DNA from: VYFG01 sp965248685
GTDB lineage: Bacteria > Pseudomonadota > Gammaproteobacteria > Arenicellales > Poriferihabitantaceae
Assembly: GCA_965248685.1 (NCBI GenBank)
Contig: CBDFKC010000003.1
Span: forward strand, 1,860,001-1,924,000
DNA: 64,000 bases
Direction of reading: 5' to 3'
The position numbers were made by a program, and so were the translations under genes. How positions within the stretch are numbered: position 1 is the first letter of the stretch; each line of letters starts with the position of its first letter. Of the stretch, positions 42,675-51,960 are shown in pieces. The notes under the pieces are model-generated. The model was not told the DNA's origin and ran no database searches. It worked only from the letters and a program-made list of their open reading frames with translations.

Positions 42675-44341
42675 ACTGTCCCGTAATTTTTTTGAACATG
42701 CCCTTGTGAGACGAACCCTTCTTCCAGGTCACGTTCGATAGCAGCTCTGCTGCGCTCCGCGGGATTGCCATACCCTGCGCCGCCGCCGGTATCGGCGATA
42801 AGTAGGTCCCCTTTTTTCATGGCGAAGGTGACTTTCGAATTCAGTGGAATGGTTTTTCCATCGCGGATAACGTTGGTGCAAGCTTTGACGCCATCTGCTC
42901 CGCCGAATAGGCCTTCCGGGGCATTGGTGAATCTATCGGAATAACTGGCGAAGCTTACATCGTCGGCGAGAATTTTATAGGCACGACGCAAACCCAGTCC
43001 ACCCCGGAAGCGGCCCGCTCCACCGGTGTCCGGACGCAGGCAATACTCCTCGACCCGGAAATAATCGTGCTCCATATCGATTGCTTCAATTGGGACATTG
43101 CTGCAATTCGATAGTGGACTGTCCACCGCGTCGCAGCCGTCATTGATCATACCGGCACCGAATCCCCCACCAAAGATTTCGAGATAGATATCATAGCCAC
43201 CATCTTTTAGTTTGCTCAGGCAAACCGGTTCGGTGCTATCGAACCCTGCCGCAATAACTTTGTCCGGTACCGCATGGGCAAGTGCTTTCATTACCGCATT
43301 AAAGGCACGATACCCTGACAGCATCCGGGCTCTTACCGGGGCAGGAGGTTTCGGATTGAGCAGGCTGCCATAGGGTGCGATAACTTCAATGGGGCGCTTG
43401 GACCCTTCGTTGTAGGGGATATCCGGACTGGTCAAAACCGATTTTACGCAACTAAGCGCAGATGCAACCGTAGAAGCTACCGGACAATTGATATTGGTTT
43501 TAACCTGGTCGCAGGTATTTTCGTAATCGACGATGACTCGATCGCCGTCAATGGTGACCTTGGCCCGTACCGGTAAAATATCCTGACTGAGGCCATCATC
43601 GTCCAATTGGTCTTGTCCAAAGTAAACCCCGTCTGGAGCCAGTCTGATGGCAGCCCGCATGCGACGTTCCGAGTAATCAAGAAGTTCATCCATGGCGGCG
43701 GCTACAGTTTCAACGCGATATTTTTTGCAAAGATCCTTTACTCGTTCTGCGCCTATGGAATTGGCGGCAAACTGCGCGTTAAAGTCACCGATGGTTTGCC
43801 TTGGAACTCGAATGTTTGCGGCGACCAGTCTTTCCAGGGGACCGCCATTCCAGTCTTTGGTCAGATTATATTTGCTGGGAGGGAAGATCAGGCCTTCCTG
43901 ATGAACGTCGCCGGCTGCCATATTGAGTCCCGGTGCACCGCCTCCCAAATCCAGGTGATGGGCCACGGTGGCTGAAAATCCAACAAGTTGCTGCTCGAAA
44001 AATATCGGGGAAAATAGAAAGACGTCAGGGATATGTTGTCCGCCATTGAAAGGGTCGTTATTAATATAAAAATCCCCTTCGACCAGATTCTCTGGCGGAA
44101 AGATGTCGGCGCATGCCCGGAAGGTGGCGCTGATAGGTCCCAATTGCATGGGTATTAATTCAGCCTGGGCCACGACGTTGCCCACGCGGTCGAGTAATGC
44201 AGCCGACGCATCATTTGCTTCCCGCACAATGGGAGAATAAGCTGAGCGTACAAGCTTTACCCCCATCTCGGCTGCGGCCGCGATCAGGCCATTAGAAATG
44301 ACCGCCTGATCAACCGGATTCACCGTTACTTTATTCAGCAT
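42671..44341 (-). CDS. hyuB: Hydantoinase B/5-oxoprolinase family subunit
   Basis: A 556-residue protein from ATG 44341, which overlaps the hyuA stop by 11 bases; a slightly longer start at 44365 is possible. It has the HyuB pattern: IVREANDASAALLDRVGNVVAQ, IPMQLGPISATF, GDFYINNDPFNGGQHIPDVFLF and GGAGRFRGGLGLRRAY near the end. With HyuA it opens five-membered imide rings (hydantoins, N-methylhydantoin, oxoproline) with ATP. Acetone or acetophenone carboxylases share this fold but usually have a third small subunit, absent here. Confidence 0.9.
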   Translation of the reverse strand: MLNKVTVNPVDQAVISNGLIAAAAEMGVKLVRSAYSPIVREANDASAALLDRVGNVVAQAELIPMQLGPISATFRACADIFPPENLVEGDFYINNDPFNGGQHIPDVFLFSPIFFEQQLVGFSATVAHHLDLGGGAPGLNMAAGDVHQEGLIFPPSKYNLTKDWNGGPLERLVAANIRVPRQTIGDFNAQFAANSIGAERVKDLCKKYRVETVAAAMDELLDYSERRMRAAIRLAPDGVYFGQDQLDDDGLSQDILPVRAKVTIDGDRVIVDYENTCDQVKTNINCPVASTVASALSCVKSVLTSPDIPYNEGSKRPIEVIAPYGSLLNPKPPAPVRARMLSGYRAFNAVMKALAHAVPDKVIAAGFDSTEPVCLSKLKDGGYDIYLEIFGGGFGAGMINDGCDAVDSPLSNCSNVPIEAIDMEHDYFRVEEYCLRPDTGGAGRFRGGLGLRRAYKILADDVSFASYSDRFTNAPEGLFGGADGVKACTNVIRDGKTIPLNSKVTFAMKKGDLLIADTGGGAGYGNPAERSRAAIERDLEEGFVSQGHVQKNYGTV

Positions 44342-46364
44342 GATTCGAGGCCTCGTCCTGTTCAATCACAATATTATCAAATTCATCTCTGGTCGCTTGC
44401 CAATCGCTGGGAACGAACACGGTGGCGTTTTCGTCCTCGATTAGTAAAGGTCCTTGTATCGGGATTGCGATAGCAAAATCATCCCGGGTTAAGAGCTTGT
44501 AATTCTGCCAGCGTCCGTCATCAAACACCCGGCTTGTGGCGGGTTTGGAATTCTTCTTATTGGTAAATGTTAAAGGGGGAACCTGGGGCTGGGGCGCCGA
44601 CGCACCAAGCCGAAAAGATACTATTTCAGCCTTTGATATGCCAGCCTCCCCAAACGAAAACACCCGATGATGCGCTGTATTAAATAAATTCATCAGTAGG
44701 GTCTGGCTTAAATCTCTCAGTTGTTTCTGGTCAAGTTCAACTGGGACCTCGAAGGCTTGCCCGACAAACCGCATTTCCAAAGAGTAGGTGAGTTCCAAAG
44801 CGTTGCTGATGCCCAGATTGCGTAAGCCATTTTCTGCGGTTGTCGCCATTTCTGTGAATATGGCCCGCGCTTTTTCTGGAGCGTCCTGGTCTACCGGAAT
44901 TTTGTGAGTACGGGTTTCATACCGCAGGTAGTCAGATGTCAGCAAACCATAAGCAGATAGAACACCGGCATTTGGTGGTACCACGATGGTGCCGATACCT
45001 AAATCTTCTGCTACCCTGACCGCGTGCAATGGACCTGCGCCGCCAAATGGAACCAGAGCGTAGTCTCGCGGATCACGCCCCCGCTCGGTTGAAACCAATT
45101 GAATTGCGCGGACAATATTGCTGTCGGCGATGCGAATGGTATTGTCCGCGGCTTGTTCCAGACTTTGTTCAAAATGACCGGCGAATTTACTAAATACTCT
45201 CTGGGCGCTCGCTGGATCAACCGCCATGCGGCCACCGAGAAATGCTTCGGCACGGATGCTGCCGCGAATCATATGCGCATCGGTAATCGTCGGTCGTTGG
45301 CCGCCGCGGCCATAACACGCTGGACCGGGTTCTGCGCCGGCACTTTCCGGACCGACCCGGGGCATCGCACCGTCATCGATCCAGCAAATAGAACCTCCAC
45401 CAGCGCCTACCGTCGCGATATCCAGTATGGGTGTGCGAATTGGTAATCCGTCGACTTCAGTTTCGCTGGATAACGCTGGCTTGCCGTCTTCGATCAAGCA
45501 GACATCGGTGCTGGTGCCACCCATATCAAGGGTAATTATATTGTGATAACCCGATTGCGCGGCCTGACGCAAAGCGCCGATTACGCCGGCGGCAGGACCT
45601 GAAAACAACGAGGTGATTGCATTTCGCCCCATCGCTTCGGCCGGAATCCGCCCGCCATTGGACTGCATAATTGAGAACCGCCCATTGAATGACTGCGCCT
45701 TCAATTTGTTTTCCAGTCGCTTAAGGTAACCTTCTATAACCGGCTGGACATAGGCGGCCAGGGTTGTGGTAGAAGCACGTTCGTATTCTCTAAATTCCCG
45801 GGTTACGTCGGCCGAGCAGGTGACGCTAATCCGGGGGAGAATGCCAGTCACCAGGGACGCCACCTGGCGTTCATGATCCGGATTGGCATATCCGTTGAGG
45901 AAACAAATTGCCACCGCCGAAAAACCCTCGCCAGCAAAGAAACCCTCAATTAACTCCGAAAGTTCGTCTTTATTCAGAGCAGTAACAACTTTTCCGTTCG
46001 GACCAATACGTTCAGGAATTTCCAGTATGTCTCGGCGTCGCACAACCGGCACTGGTTTCTTGTAGAACAGATCGTAAATCCTGGTGCGATTATGTCGCTG
46101 TAAAAAAAGGATATCGCGAAATCCCTGGGTGACGAGAAAAGCAACCCGCGCCCCTTTACGTTCCAGTATGGCGTTGGTCGCCACCGTGGAGCCATGCACC
46201 AGATCGATAATCTCATCGAAGGCCAGATCTGCAGTATTGATCGCATTTAACGCACCAACATCGGGCTCGGACGGTGTGCTGGGTACCTTGGAAATAATGA
46301 CTTTACCATTATCGATGCCGACCAGGTCGGTGAAGGTTCCGCCTACTTCTACGCCTACTCTCAT
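44331..46364 (-). CDS. hyuA: Hydantoinase A/5-oxoprolinase family subunit
   Basis: A 677-residue ATP-binding subunit. RVGVEVGGTFTDLV is the first ASKHA phosphate loop, HGSTVATNAILERKGARVAF follows, and DMGGTSTDVCLIEDG is the second phosphate loop. FGGAGPLHAVRVAEDLGI completes the core. It is coupled to hyuB and starts 15 bases before the FMN reductase gene ends. Family members hydrolyse hydantoins with ATP; the precise ring cannot be named. The co-location with amine-oxidising flavoproteins would fit an N-methylhydantoin to sarcosine route. Confidence 0.92.
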   Translation of the reverse strand: MRVGVEVGGTFTDLVGIDNGKVIISKVPSTPSEPDVGALNAINTADLAFDEIIDLVHGSTVATNAILERKGARVAFLVTQGFRDILFLQRHNRTRIYDLFYKKPVPVVRRRDILEIPERIGPNGKVVTALNKDELSELIEGFFAGEGFSAVAICFLNGYANPDHERQVASLVTGILPRISVTCSADVTREFREYERASTTTLAAYVQPVIEGYLKRLENKLKAQSFNGRFSIMQSNGGRIPAEAMGRNAITSLFSGPAAGVIGALRQAAQSGYHNIITLDMGGTSTDVCLIEDGKPALSSETEVDGLPIRTPILDIATVGAGGGSICWIDDGAMPRVGPESAGAEPGPACYGRGGQRPTITDAHMIRGSIRAEAFLGGRMAVDPASAQRVFSKFAGHFEQSLEQAADNTIRIADSNIVRAIQLVSTERGRDPRDYALVPFGGAGPLHAVRVAEDLGIGTIVVPPNAGVLSAYGLLTSDYLRYETRTHKIPVDQDAPEKARAIFTEMATTAENGLRNLGISNALELTYSLEMRFVGQAFEVPVELDQKQLRDLSQTLLMNLFNTAHHRVFSFGEAGISKAEIVSFRLGASAPQPQVPPLTFTNKKNSKPATSRVFDDGRWQNYKLLTRDDFAIAIPIQGPLLIEDENATVFVPSDWQATRDEFDNIVIEQDEASNHAE

Positions 46365-46379
46365 TACTTTAATAGCATT

Positions 46380-46904
46380 CTAATTGAAATTCGCTATTGC
46401 GGTTTTCAACTGGTTGTCCAAATCAACATTTGAAAGCCTTGCTTGTTCGCTATTAAAATTATCATAGAACCGTGGAATGGAGAGATCGGCTAACACCTCG
46501 CCGCCAAAAAAGGGTGCCGACTTTTTAGCTGCTGCCAGTATATCGCTGGCCCCACCCGGACCAGGAGAGGTCGACAGCAAGATCATAGGCTCGCCCTGGT
46601 AAACCTTGGCATCGATGCGCGATGCCCAATCATATAAATTCTTGAATGCGGCGGGATAAGAGCCATTGTGTTCTGCCAGAGAAATTAGCAATCCATCAGC
46701 GTCGCCAATTTTTTCATAGAATGTTCTGGCTACCGAAGGTACCCCACTATGTTTTTCCCGGTCGAAACTATAAATAGGCATTTCGTAGTCGTTGATATTC
46801 AATTCTTCAATTATCGCAGTATCAATTAATGTGCAGGCGTATTTGACTAATTGCCTATTGATGGATTGTGAGCTATTGCTGGTGGCGAACGCCAGAATTT
46901 TCAT
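46380..46904 (-). CDS. NAD(P)H-dependent FMN reductase
   Basis: A 174-residue flavodoxin-fold protein. The FMN phosphate loop is TSNSSQSINRQL (9-20) and the second flavin loop is LAEHNGSYPAAFKNLYDWAS, the NADPH-dependent FMN reductase signature. It sits 15 bases upstream of hyuA on the same strand and is likely in one transcript. It could deliver reduced flavin or act as a quinone or azo reductase. A role as Rieske reductase is unlikely because it has no iron-sulfur domain. Confidence 0.88.
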   Translation of the reverse strand: MKILAFATSNSSQSINRQLVKYACTLIDTAIIEELNINDYEMPIYSFDREKHSGVPSVARTFYEKIGDADGLLISLAEHNGSYPAAFKNLYDWASRIDAKVYQGEPMILLSTSPGPGGASDILAAAKKSAPFFGGEVLADLSIPRFYDNFNSEQARLSNVDLDNQLKTAIANFN

Positions 46905-47087
46905 TATTAGTTGATTTTAAGTTCGGTTCGGGTTTTTTCTTCAATCTGATAAAGCGTGGGATAAGTATACTGTCGGTAGTGAAGAAAAATCACTTCGGCG
47001 CGTCAAATATTTTATCCAGCCAGTCCCGGCTAGTTCAAGAAAGCCAGTCTTATACCACTGGCAGCTGTCACGCAGATATCTACTACA

Positions 47088-48350
47088 CTAGAAAAACCGC
47101 CCCATACTATAAGGCGACATATCAACGCCGCTATCATTTCCGCTTATAAGGTCAGCGATCATCTCGCCGGTCTGGGGCGCCATACCAAGACCGTAGTGAC
47201 TGTGACCAAATGCAAGGAACAAGCTGTTATGTCCCCTGGCTCTGTCGATACAAGGCAGGCTATCCGAAAACGAGGGGCGTATTCCCATCCACTGACTGGA
47301 AGCATTGGTATTGAGGTCGGGTAACATGGCCCGGGTCAGGGATTCCAACATCTGGGCTCGCTGATAGTTGGGTGCTGCGTCGAGTCGGTCGAATTCTGCT
47401 GTTCCGGCACTACGCACTCCGCCGAGCATTGAACTAGTGATAAACTTGTAATCGACATCAAGTATGGAATTCTCGAGGGACACGCCGGGGTTCTCAAATT
47501 CCAGATGGTAGCCTCGTTCAAAGGCCATGGGAAGCTTAAGGCCCAGTGGCTCGAGTAATCTGGTTGACCACGGGCCAGCGGCAATAACCAGTGCGCCTGC
47601 ATCGATCAATTCATCCGGGGTGTGTATATTCCATTCCCCGTTTTCCCCTGGACAGATTTTTACAACATCAGTAATCGTTAGCTCGGCGCCATTACTGCAT
47701 GCTTTTTCGGCCAGGGTATGGGCCAATTTGCCAGGTGAAAGAGTTCTTCCCTGTCCATGGATAACTATTGCCCCCTTAAAGTCAGACGACAGCGCCGGTT
47801 CGAGTCTGGCTAATTCGGCGCCATCGATTTGTTCCGCAATGCCACCTTTTTCGGTACGCAGCCGAATGCCAATATCGTTCATATCGATTTGGCTGGGGTC
47901 CCGGTAAGCCATCAACATCAAGGTGTCTCTTAACAGGGCTTGTTCTCCGGTGCCGGATAAATGGTGGCGATACAGCTCAATATTGCCTCGCATCAGCGTT
48001 GCCATTGCCCGTGAAATGGCCTCCACCCGGTCGATTCTGCAGTTACGCAAAAACTGTAGTCCCCAGGGTAAAAATGTCGGCAAATAACCTGGCCGAATGC
48101 GTACTGGCCCCAGAGGATCAATCATCCACTTTATCGCGTTTTTCCAGACTCCGGGTACCGATTGCGGAATACAGGACCAGGGCGAGATAACGCCGGCATT
48201 TCCATAGGAAGTTTTTTCGGCAACTCCGGACCTGTCGATCAGGCGCACCGTCTTGCCCTTTTCCAGCAATGAAAGGGTACAACAAACCCCAACAATTCCT
48301 GCACCAATGACGGTGACGTCAAATTTCCTGGGTTTTGATTTCGTGCTCAT
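47088..48350 (-). CDS. FAD-dependent D-amino-acid dehydrogenase-like oxidoreductase
   Basis: A 420-residue DAO-family flavoprotein. The dinucleotide loop is VIGAGIVGVCCTLSLLEKG (15-33), SYGNAGVISPWSC is the DadA-type flavin loop, and GIRPSFSDSLPCIDRA with LAFGHSHYGLGMAP is the C-terminal FAD motif. Known members oxidise D-amino acids, hydroxyproline epimers or N-methylated amino acids. It starts 14 bases after the DMGDH-like gene stop, so the two are co-expressed. Confidence 0.88.
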   Translation of the reverse strand: MSTKSKPRKFDVTVIGAGIVGVCCTLSLLEKGKTVRLIDRSGVAEKTSYGNAGVISPWSCIPQSVPGVWKNAIKWMIDPLGPVRIRPGYLPTFLPWGLQFLRNCRIDRVEAISRAMATLMRGNIELYRHHLSGTGEQALLRDTLMLMAYRDPSQIDMNDIGIRLRTEKGGIAEQIDGAELARLEPALSSDFKGAIVIHGQGRTLSPGKLAHTLAEKACSNGAELTITDVVKICPGENGEWNIHTPDELIDAGALVIAAGPWSTRLLEPLGLKLPMAFERGYHLEFENPGVSLENSILDVDYKFITSSMLGGVRSAGTAEFDRLDAAPNYQRAQMLESLTRAMLPDLNTNASSQWMGIRPSFSDSLPCIDRARGHNSLFLAFGHSHYGLGMAPQTGEMIADLISGNDSGVDMSPYSMGRFF

Positions 48351-48364
48351 CGCCTACACCAGTT

Positions 48365-49591
48365 TTAGTGGTCGATTGAAAAGTGGCCGCTGGGTACGCG
48401 GGGTATGGATTGACGCAAGCTGGACTCCTGATTGTCTTCTGGCCCATAACGATTGAGCCTGAACGAACTGATATCTACCCCTGGGTCCTGCTCGAAGATC
48501 AATCCCGCGAGTGCTCGCCCCATGCCGGCTGAGCGGGTAACGCCGGCCGAGCTTAACCCGGCAAGAACAAAATAGTTTTTGAGATTGGGCGCCTCATCCA
48601 GGTGGGGGGCAGCATCCGGGGTAAATGACTCGGGACCATTTAACAGCATACGAATGCCGCACTGCTCCAGCGCCGGTATGCGATGGATACCTTTTTTCAT
48701 ATACGGCATAAACTGATCCCAGTTTTCATTCAGCAAAGCAAAGTGGAATGGTTCTGGCAGTTCGGCCGGCCCTACCGGTATCGCATTGCGATCAAAACAT
48801 CCGAGCAAAAGTCCCCCGGTTTCCTCGCGACCGTATATCAAACTGTCGGGATCGCGAAAAGTGGGCATTTCGGGGTAGGTGCCTTCGATGGTCTCAGTCA
48901 GGACATAAAAATGCTCTACCGAGAAAAGGGGAATGGAGACATCATTGCGCAGTCCCAGTTCTCGCGCCCACAGTCCGGCGCAATTGATTACAATGTTACA
49001 GCTGATATCTCCATGGTCAGTACTAACACCACGCACCTTGCCTCTTTTTGTAAGTGCATGACTTGCCTGGACCCCTTGCAAAAACTGCGCCCCCCGAGAT
49101 CGCGCTTCCCGGTAATAGGCGTTTACCAGGTCAGTGGGATTCACCCGCCCATCCCCGGGGCTCCATAATCCACCGAGGATGTCGTCGGTATGCATAATGG
49201 GAATTTGCTGTTTTATTTTGTTCGCAGAAACAATATCTACGGTAACACCAGCCTCCGTTAGTGTTTGATGAATCTTTTCGAACTCGGTGATGCGACTTTC
49301 ACGACTCGCTATCATCAGTCGGCCACATTGGCGCCAACCTATATCTTGGCGTTGATGAAGCTGACCAAGTAGCTCGGCGCCATAGGTATAAATTCCAACG
49401 GTGGTGGGGTCGTCACTCATGCGGATAATATTTCCCGCTGAATGCCAGGAAGTTCCACAGCCAAGTTGACCCCGTTCGAGTACCACCACATCACTGCAAC
49501 CCAGGGCAGTAAGGTGCCAGGCAACGCTGGCTCCGATAACGCCGCCACCGATGATAACGATGTTGGTCTGTTGTGGGATTTGTTGATTCAA
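48365..49591 (-). CDS. FAD-dependent demethylase-like oxidoreductase (DMGDH/sarcosine type, FAD domain only)
   Basis: A 408-residue DAO-family protein. The FAD loop is IVIIGGGVIGASVAWHL (11-27). GCGTSWHSAGN holds His50, the residue that carries covalent FAD in dimethylglycine and sarcosine dehydrogenases. The C-terminal FAD motif is FVLAGLSSAGVTRSAGMG. Full-length DMGDH-like proteins continue with a folate-binding GcvT domain of about 400 residues. This one ends just after DISSFRLNRYGPED with a short unrelated tail, so released formaldehyde could not be passed to tetrahydrofolate in the same chain. Confidence 0.88.
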   Translation of the reverse strand: MNQQIPQQTNIVIIGGGVIGASVAWHLTALGCSDVVVLERGQLGCGTSWHSAGNIIRMSDDPTTVGIYTYGAELLGQLHQRQDIGWRQCGRLMIASRESRITEFEKIHQTLTEAGVTVDIVSANKIKQQIPIMHTDDILGGLWSPGDGRVNPTDLVNAYYREARSRGAQFLQGVQASHALTKRGKVRGVSTDHGDISCNIVINCAGLWARELGLRNDVSIPLFSVEHFYVLTETIEGTYPEMPTFRDPDSLIYGREETGGLLLGCFDRNAIPVGPAELPEPFHFALLNENWDQFMPYMKKGIHRIPALEQCGIRMLLNGPESFTPDAAPHLDEAPNLKNYFVLAGLSSAGVTRSAGMGRALAGLIFEQDPGVDISSFRLNRYGPEDNQESSLRQSIPRVPSGHFSIDH

Positions 49592-49627
49592 TTTCTTTTA
49601 CGGGATCAATGGAAGAGCAATCACCGA

Positions 49628-50097
49628 TTAGCTGTATTGAGGCTTCATTTTAGACTTGATTCCATCAGCGCTCCGGATTTTGGCAACCACTTCCCGCAAC
49701 TCGGAAATATAGTCGTCCACTACCCGGGCATGTCCAGGAGAAATCATCAAATGAATACTGTCGGGTTCGGTCAGGGGTGGGCTGAACCAGCCCCGGGCGA
49801 CCATTTCTTTCCAGATCGGATAGGTATCTTCTCGTTCAGAACCGTAAATTAACAAACCCAATTTAGGTTCGCCAAATACCTGCATGCCGTCCATCGCCGA
49901 AATGCCCTGGATCAGACGTTCCCGAGTATCGGTTACAATTTTTACTTTTTCGCGACCTCCAGGACATCATCACCCGGATAAAATACGAAAACCGCGATCC
50001 GGTTATCCCACCATTTAATATCGTCTTCGGTTAATTTGTGCAGTTGCTGTTCTACCTCAGCCCAGGCGCAGCCATTCTCTGGCATCGATTTATTCAT
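49628..50097 (-). pseudogene. PLP-dependent decarboxylase pseudogene with large internal deletion
   Basis: From ATG 50097 the first 53 codons encode MPENGCAWAEVEQQLHKLTE and DDVLEVAKK, the N terminus of sphingosine-phosphate-lyase/glutamate-decarboxylase-type enzymes, then a stop. One base out of frame the C-terminal end follows directly (VTDTRERLIQGISAMDGMQV to SIHLMISPGHARVVDDYISE), ending at 49628. The central region of some 300 or more residues, including the PLP lysine, is missing. The junction is at about 49940. Its start overlaps the YceH stop by 4 bases, so it was once part of an operon. Confidence 0.8.
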
Positions 50098-50786
50098 CTC
50101 TCGTTCTCCTCTGAACCGCGTCGTTCGAGTCGCTCAATGCGTTTTTCGAGATCCGATATTTTTTCAGTTAGCGATTCAAGGATATCGTCACGCTGTTGGG
50201 ATCTGGAGGGCAATGCTTTCGCGGCAAAAACCTCGGGGTCCGGGTCGCCGCAGAGCAGATGCATATAGCGATCCTCCCGCTGATTGGCGCCACGGGGCAA
50301 ATGCAGCATCGTCTTGCAGTTACCCTCGTTAAGCAATTCAAGATTTAACAGGAGATCGTCAAGATCTTGAAACTCGGTCATTCGACTGGTCCGGGTCCGT
50401 AGTTCATTTGCAGTCTGTGGGCCGCGCAGCATCATTACGGCAAGTAATGCCTGCTGGGCCTTGTCCAGGTCCAATTCCTGACCCATGCGATGATTTATTC
50501 GCTGGGCGCGTTCGCCGTATTCGATTTTTACAAAGTTTCGATCCGCCAGGGTTCGGGCAATATGACCAACATCACCTTCAGTCAGATTCATCATTGGGTC
50601 CCGGTTGCTTTTCTGATTGCAGGCCAGAACCAGTGAATTCAAAGTAAGCGGGTAGTTATCTGGAACGGTTTGTTCCTTTTCCATCAGGCAGGCAATAACG
50701 CGCGCTTCTTTCTCACTAAAAAGGGCTGTTTCTGATGGTGTATGATCCATATTGTCGGCATCACTATGGTCTGTTGTTTGTGTCAT
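50094..50786 (-). CDS. yceH: YceH/DUF480 family protein
   Basis: A 230-residue protein. The core FSEKEARVIACLMEKEQTVPDNYPLTLNSLVLACNQKSNRDPMM (about 23-66) is the diagnostic DUF480 block, followed by a second winged-helix repeat (LAVMMLRGPQTANELRTRT). The C terminus is a coiled coil (LESLTEKISDLEKRIERLERR). It has two tandem winged helices and is conserved in proteobacteria. Its function is not established. The stop codon overlaps the start of the decarboxylase pseudogene. Confidence 0.9.
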   Translation of the reverse strand: MTQTTDHSDADNMDHTPSETALFSEKEARVIACLMEKEQTVPDNYPLTLNSLVLACNQKSNRDPMMNLTEGDVGHIARTLADRNFVKIEYGERAQRINHRMGQELDLDKAQQALLAVMMLRGPQTANELRTRTSRMTEFQDLDDLLLNLELLNEGNCKTMLHLPRGANQREDRYMHLLCGDPDPEVFAAKALPSRSQQRDDILESLTEKISDLEKRIERLERRGSEENER

Positions 50787-50931
50787 ATTGTTCGTTAATC
50801 TGGTTCTACCGAGTTCAGTTGTTTCATCAGCAGGAGTTCGTCCGTTATACCTGGATGTACCCGCGCTCCCATCCGCAAATTAAATCACCATTGGGGCAAA
50901 CTAACCAGCACAAATTAACCAGGGGAACTTT

Positions 50932-51960
50932 ATGAAACTGCTCGTTACAGGAGGCACGGGATTTGCCATGAGCCATGTGGTACGGGAATTTTTGCGGGTC
51001 AACCCTGGTGCTAACGCAGTGGTTTTGGATAATTTTCCGATAGATGCAAGCATTAGGGAGTTTTATGAGCATCTTGCCAATCAAATCGAGATTATCCAAG
51101 GAGATGTTGGGGATAGTGGTGTCTGGGATCGGGTTGCTCAGCATGATGATTTTACCCATATCGTTCACGGTGCCACCGTAACCAGCATTGCTTCGCGTTT
51201 GGAATACTTTGAAACCCTGGCGCAACGTAACCAGTATATTCAGCATTCTCTGGCAACTAACCTGATGGGGACTGTATATTGTCTGGGCCTTGGGTTGCAA
51301 CAGAAAAATCTAAAGCGCCTGGTAAACGTAAGTTCCGGATCAGTTTATAGTGCCGAGTCCCCGATTGGCCCTCTACCAGAAGATGGTTTTACCGATCCTG
51401 TTGGGTTTTATCCGGCGTCCAAATATAGCGGTGAGTTGCTGGTAGCCAGTTATGCTGACCAGTTTGACTTACCAGGAATCAGCGTGAGATTGTCTGGGGT
51501 ATATGGCCCGATGGATCGCCAGACCCCAGGGCGGGATGTACGCTGTGTTCCCTATCGAATTGCCCATGGCGCTATGGCACATCGTGCTGGTAACGGAGAT
51601 ACTCTGCTTATAAATGATCTAAATGCGATTGGCGACTTTATTCACGCCACAGATGTTGCAAAGGCCATCGTCGGTCTGCTGGGTGCCGCCACTTTGAATT
51701 ACGGTGTATACAATATCGCCTATGGAGAAGCGGTTAGTGTCGGCCAGCTGATTGATATTGTGCAGGCACAATTTCCCGAGTTACTTTATAAAATTGTTGA
51801 CCCGGATGAAGCCGATGTTTTTCTGGACCCATCACTCAACCGTGGCCGCTTTGGGCCTTACAGTATTAAACGCGTTAGCCAGGATACTCACTGGAAACCC
51901 ATTGCCATCGAAATCGCAATGACGGATTACTTGCAATGGTTAAAACAGCATCCTTACTAA
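50932..51960 (+). CDS. NAD(P)-dependent epimerase/dehydratase (extended SDR)
   Basis: A 342-residue SDR. The cofactor loop is VTGGTGFAMS (6-15), slightly altered from GxxGxxG because the last glycine is Ala/Met. Catalytic residues are Ser in VNVSSGSVY and Y-x3-K in YPASKYS. A nucleotide-sugar epimerase-like C-terminal half (DFIHATDVAKAIVGLL) follows. The substrate is unclear. It ends convergently with a 4-base overlap with the TauD-type gene. Confidence 0.87.
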   Translation: MKLLVTGGTGFAMSHVVREFLRVNPGANAVVLDNFPIDASIREFYEHLANQIEIIQGDVGDSGVWDRVAQHDDFTHIVHGATVTSIASRLEYFETLAQRNQYIQHSLATNLMGTVYCLGLGLQQKNLKRLVNVSSGSVYSAESPIGPLPEDGFTDPVGFYPASKYSGELLVASYADQFDLPGISVRLSGVYGPMDRQTPGRDVRCVPYRIAHGAMAHRAGNGDTLLINDLNAIGDFIHATDVAKAIVGLLGAATLNYGVYNIAYGEAVSVGQLIDIVQAQFPELLYKIVDPDEADVFLDPSLNRGRFGPYSIKRVSQDTHWKPIAIEIAMTDYLQWLKQHPY

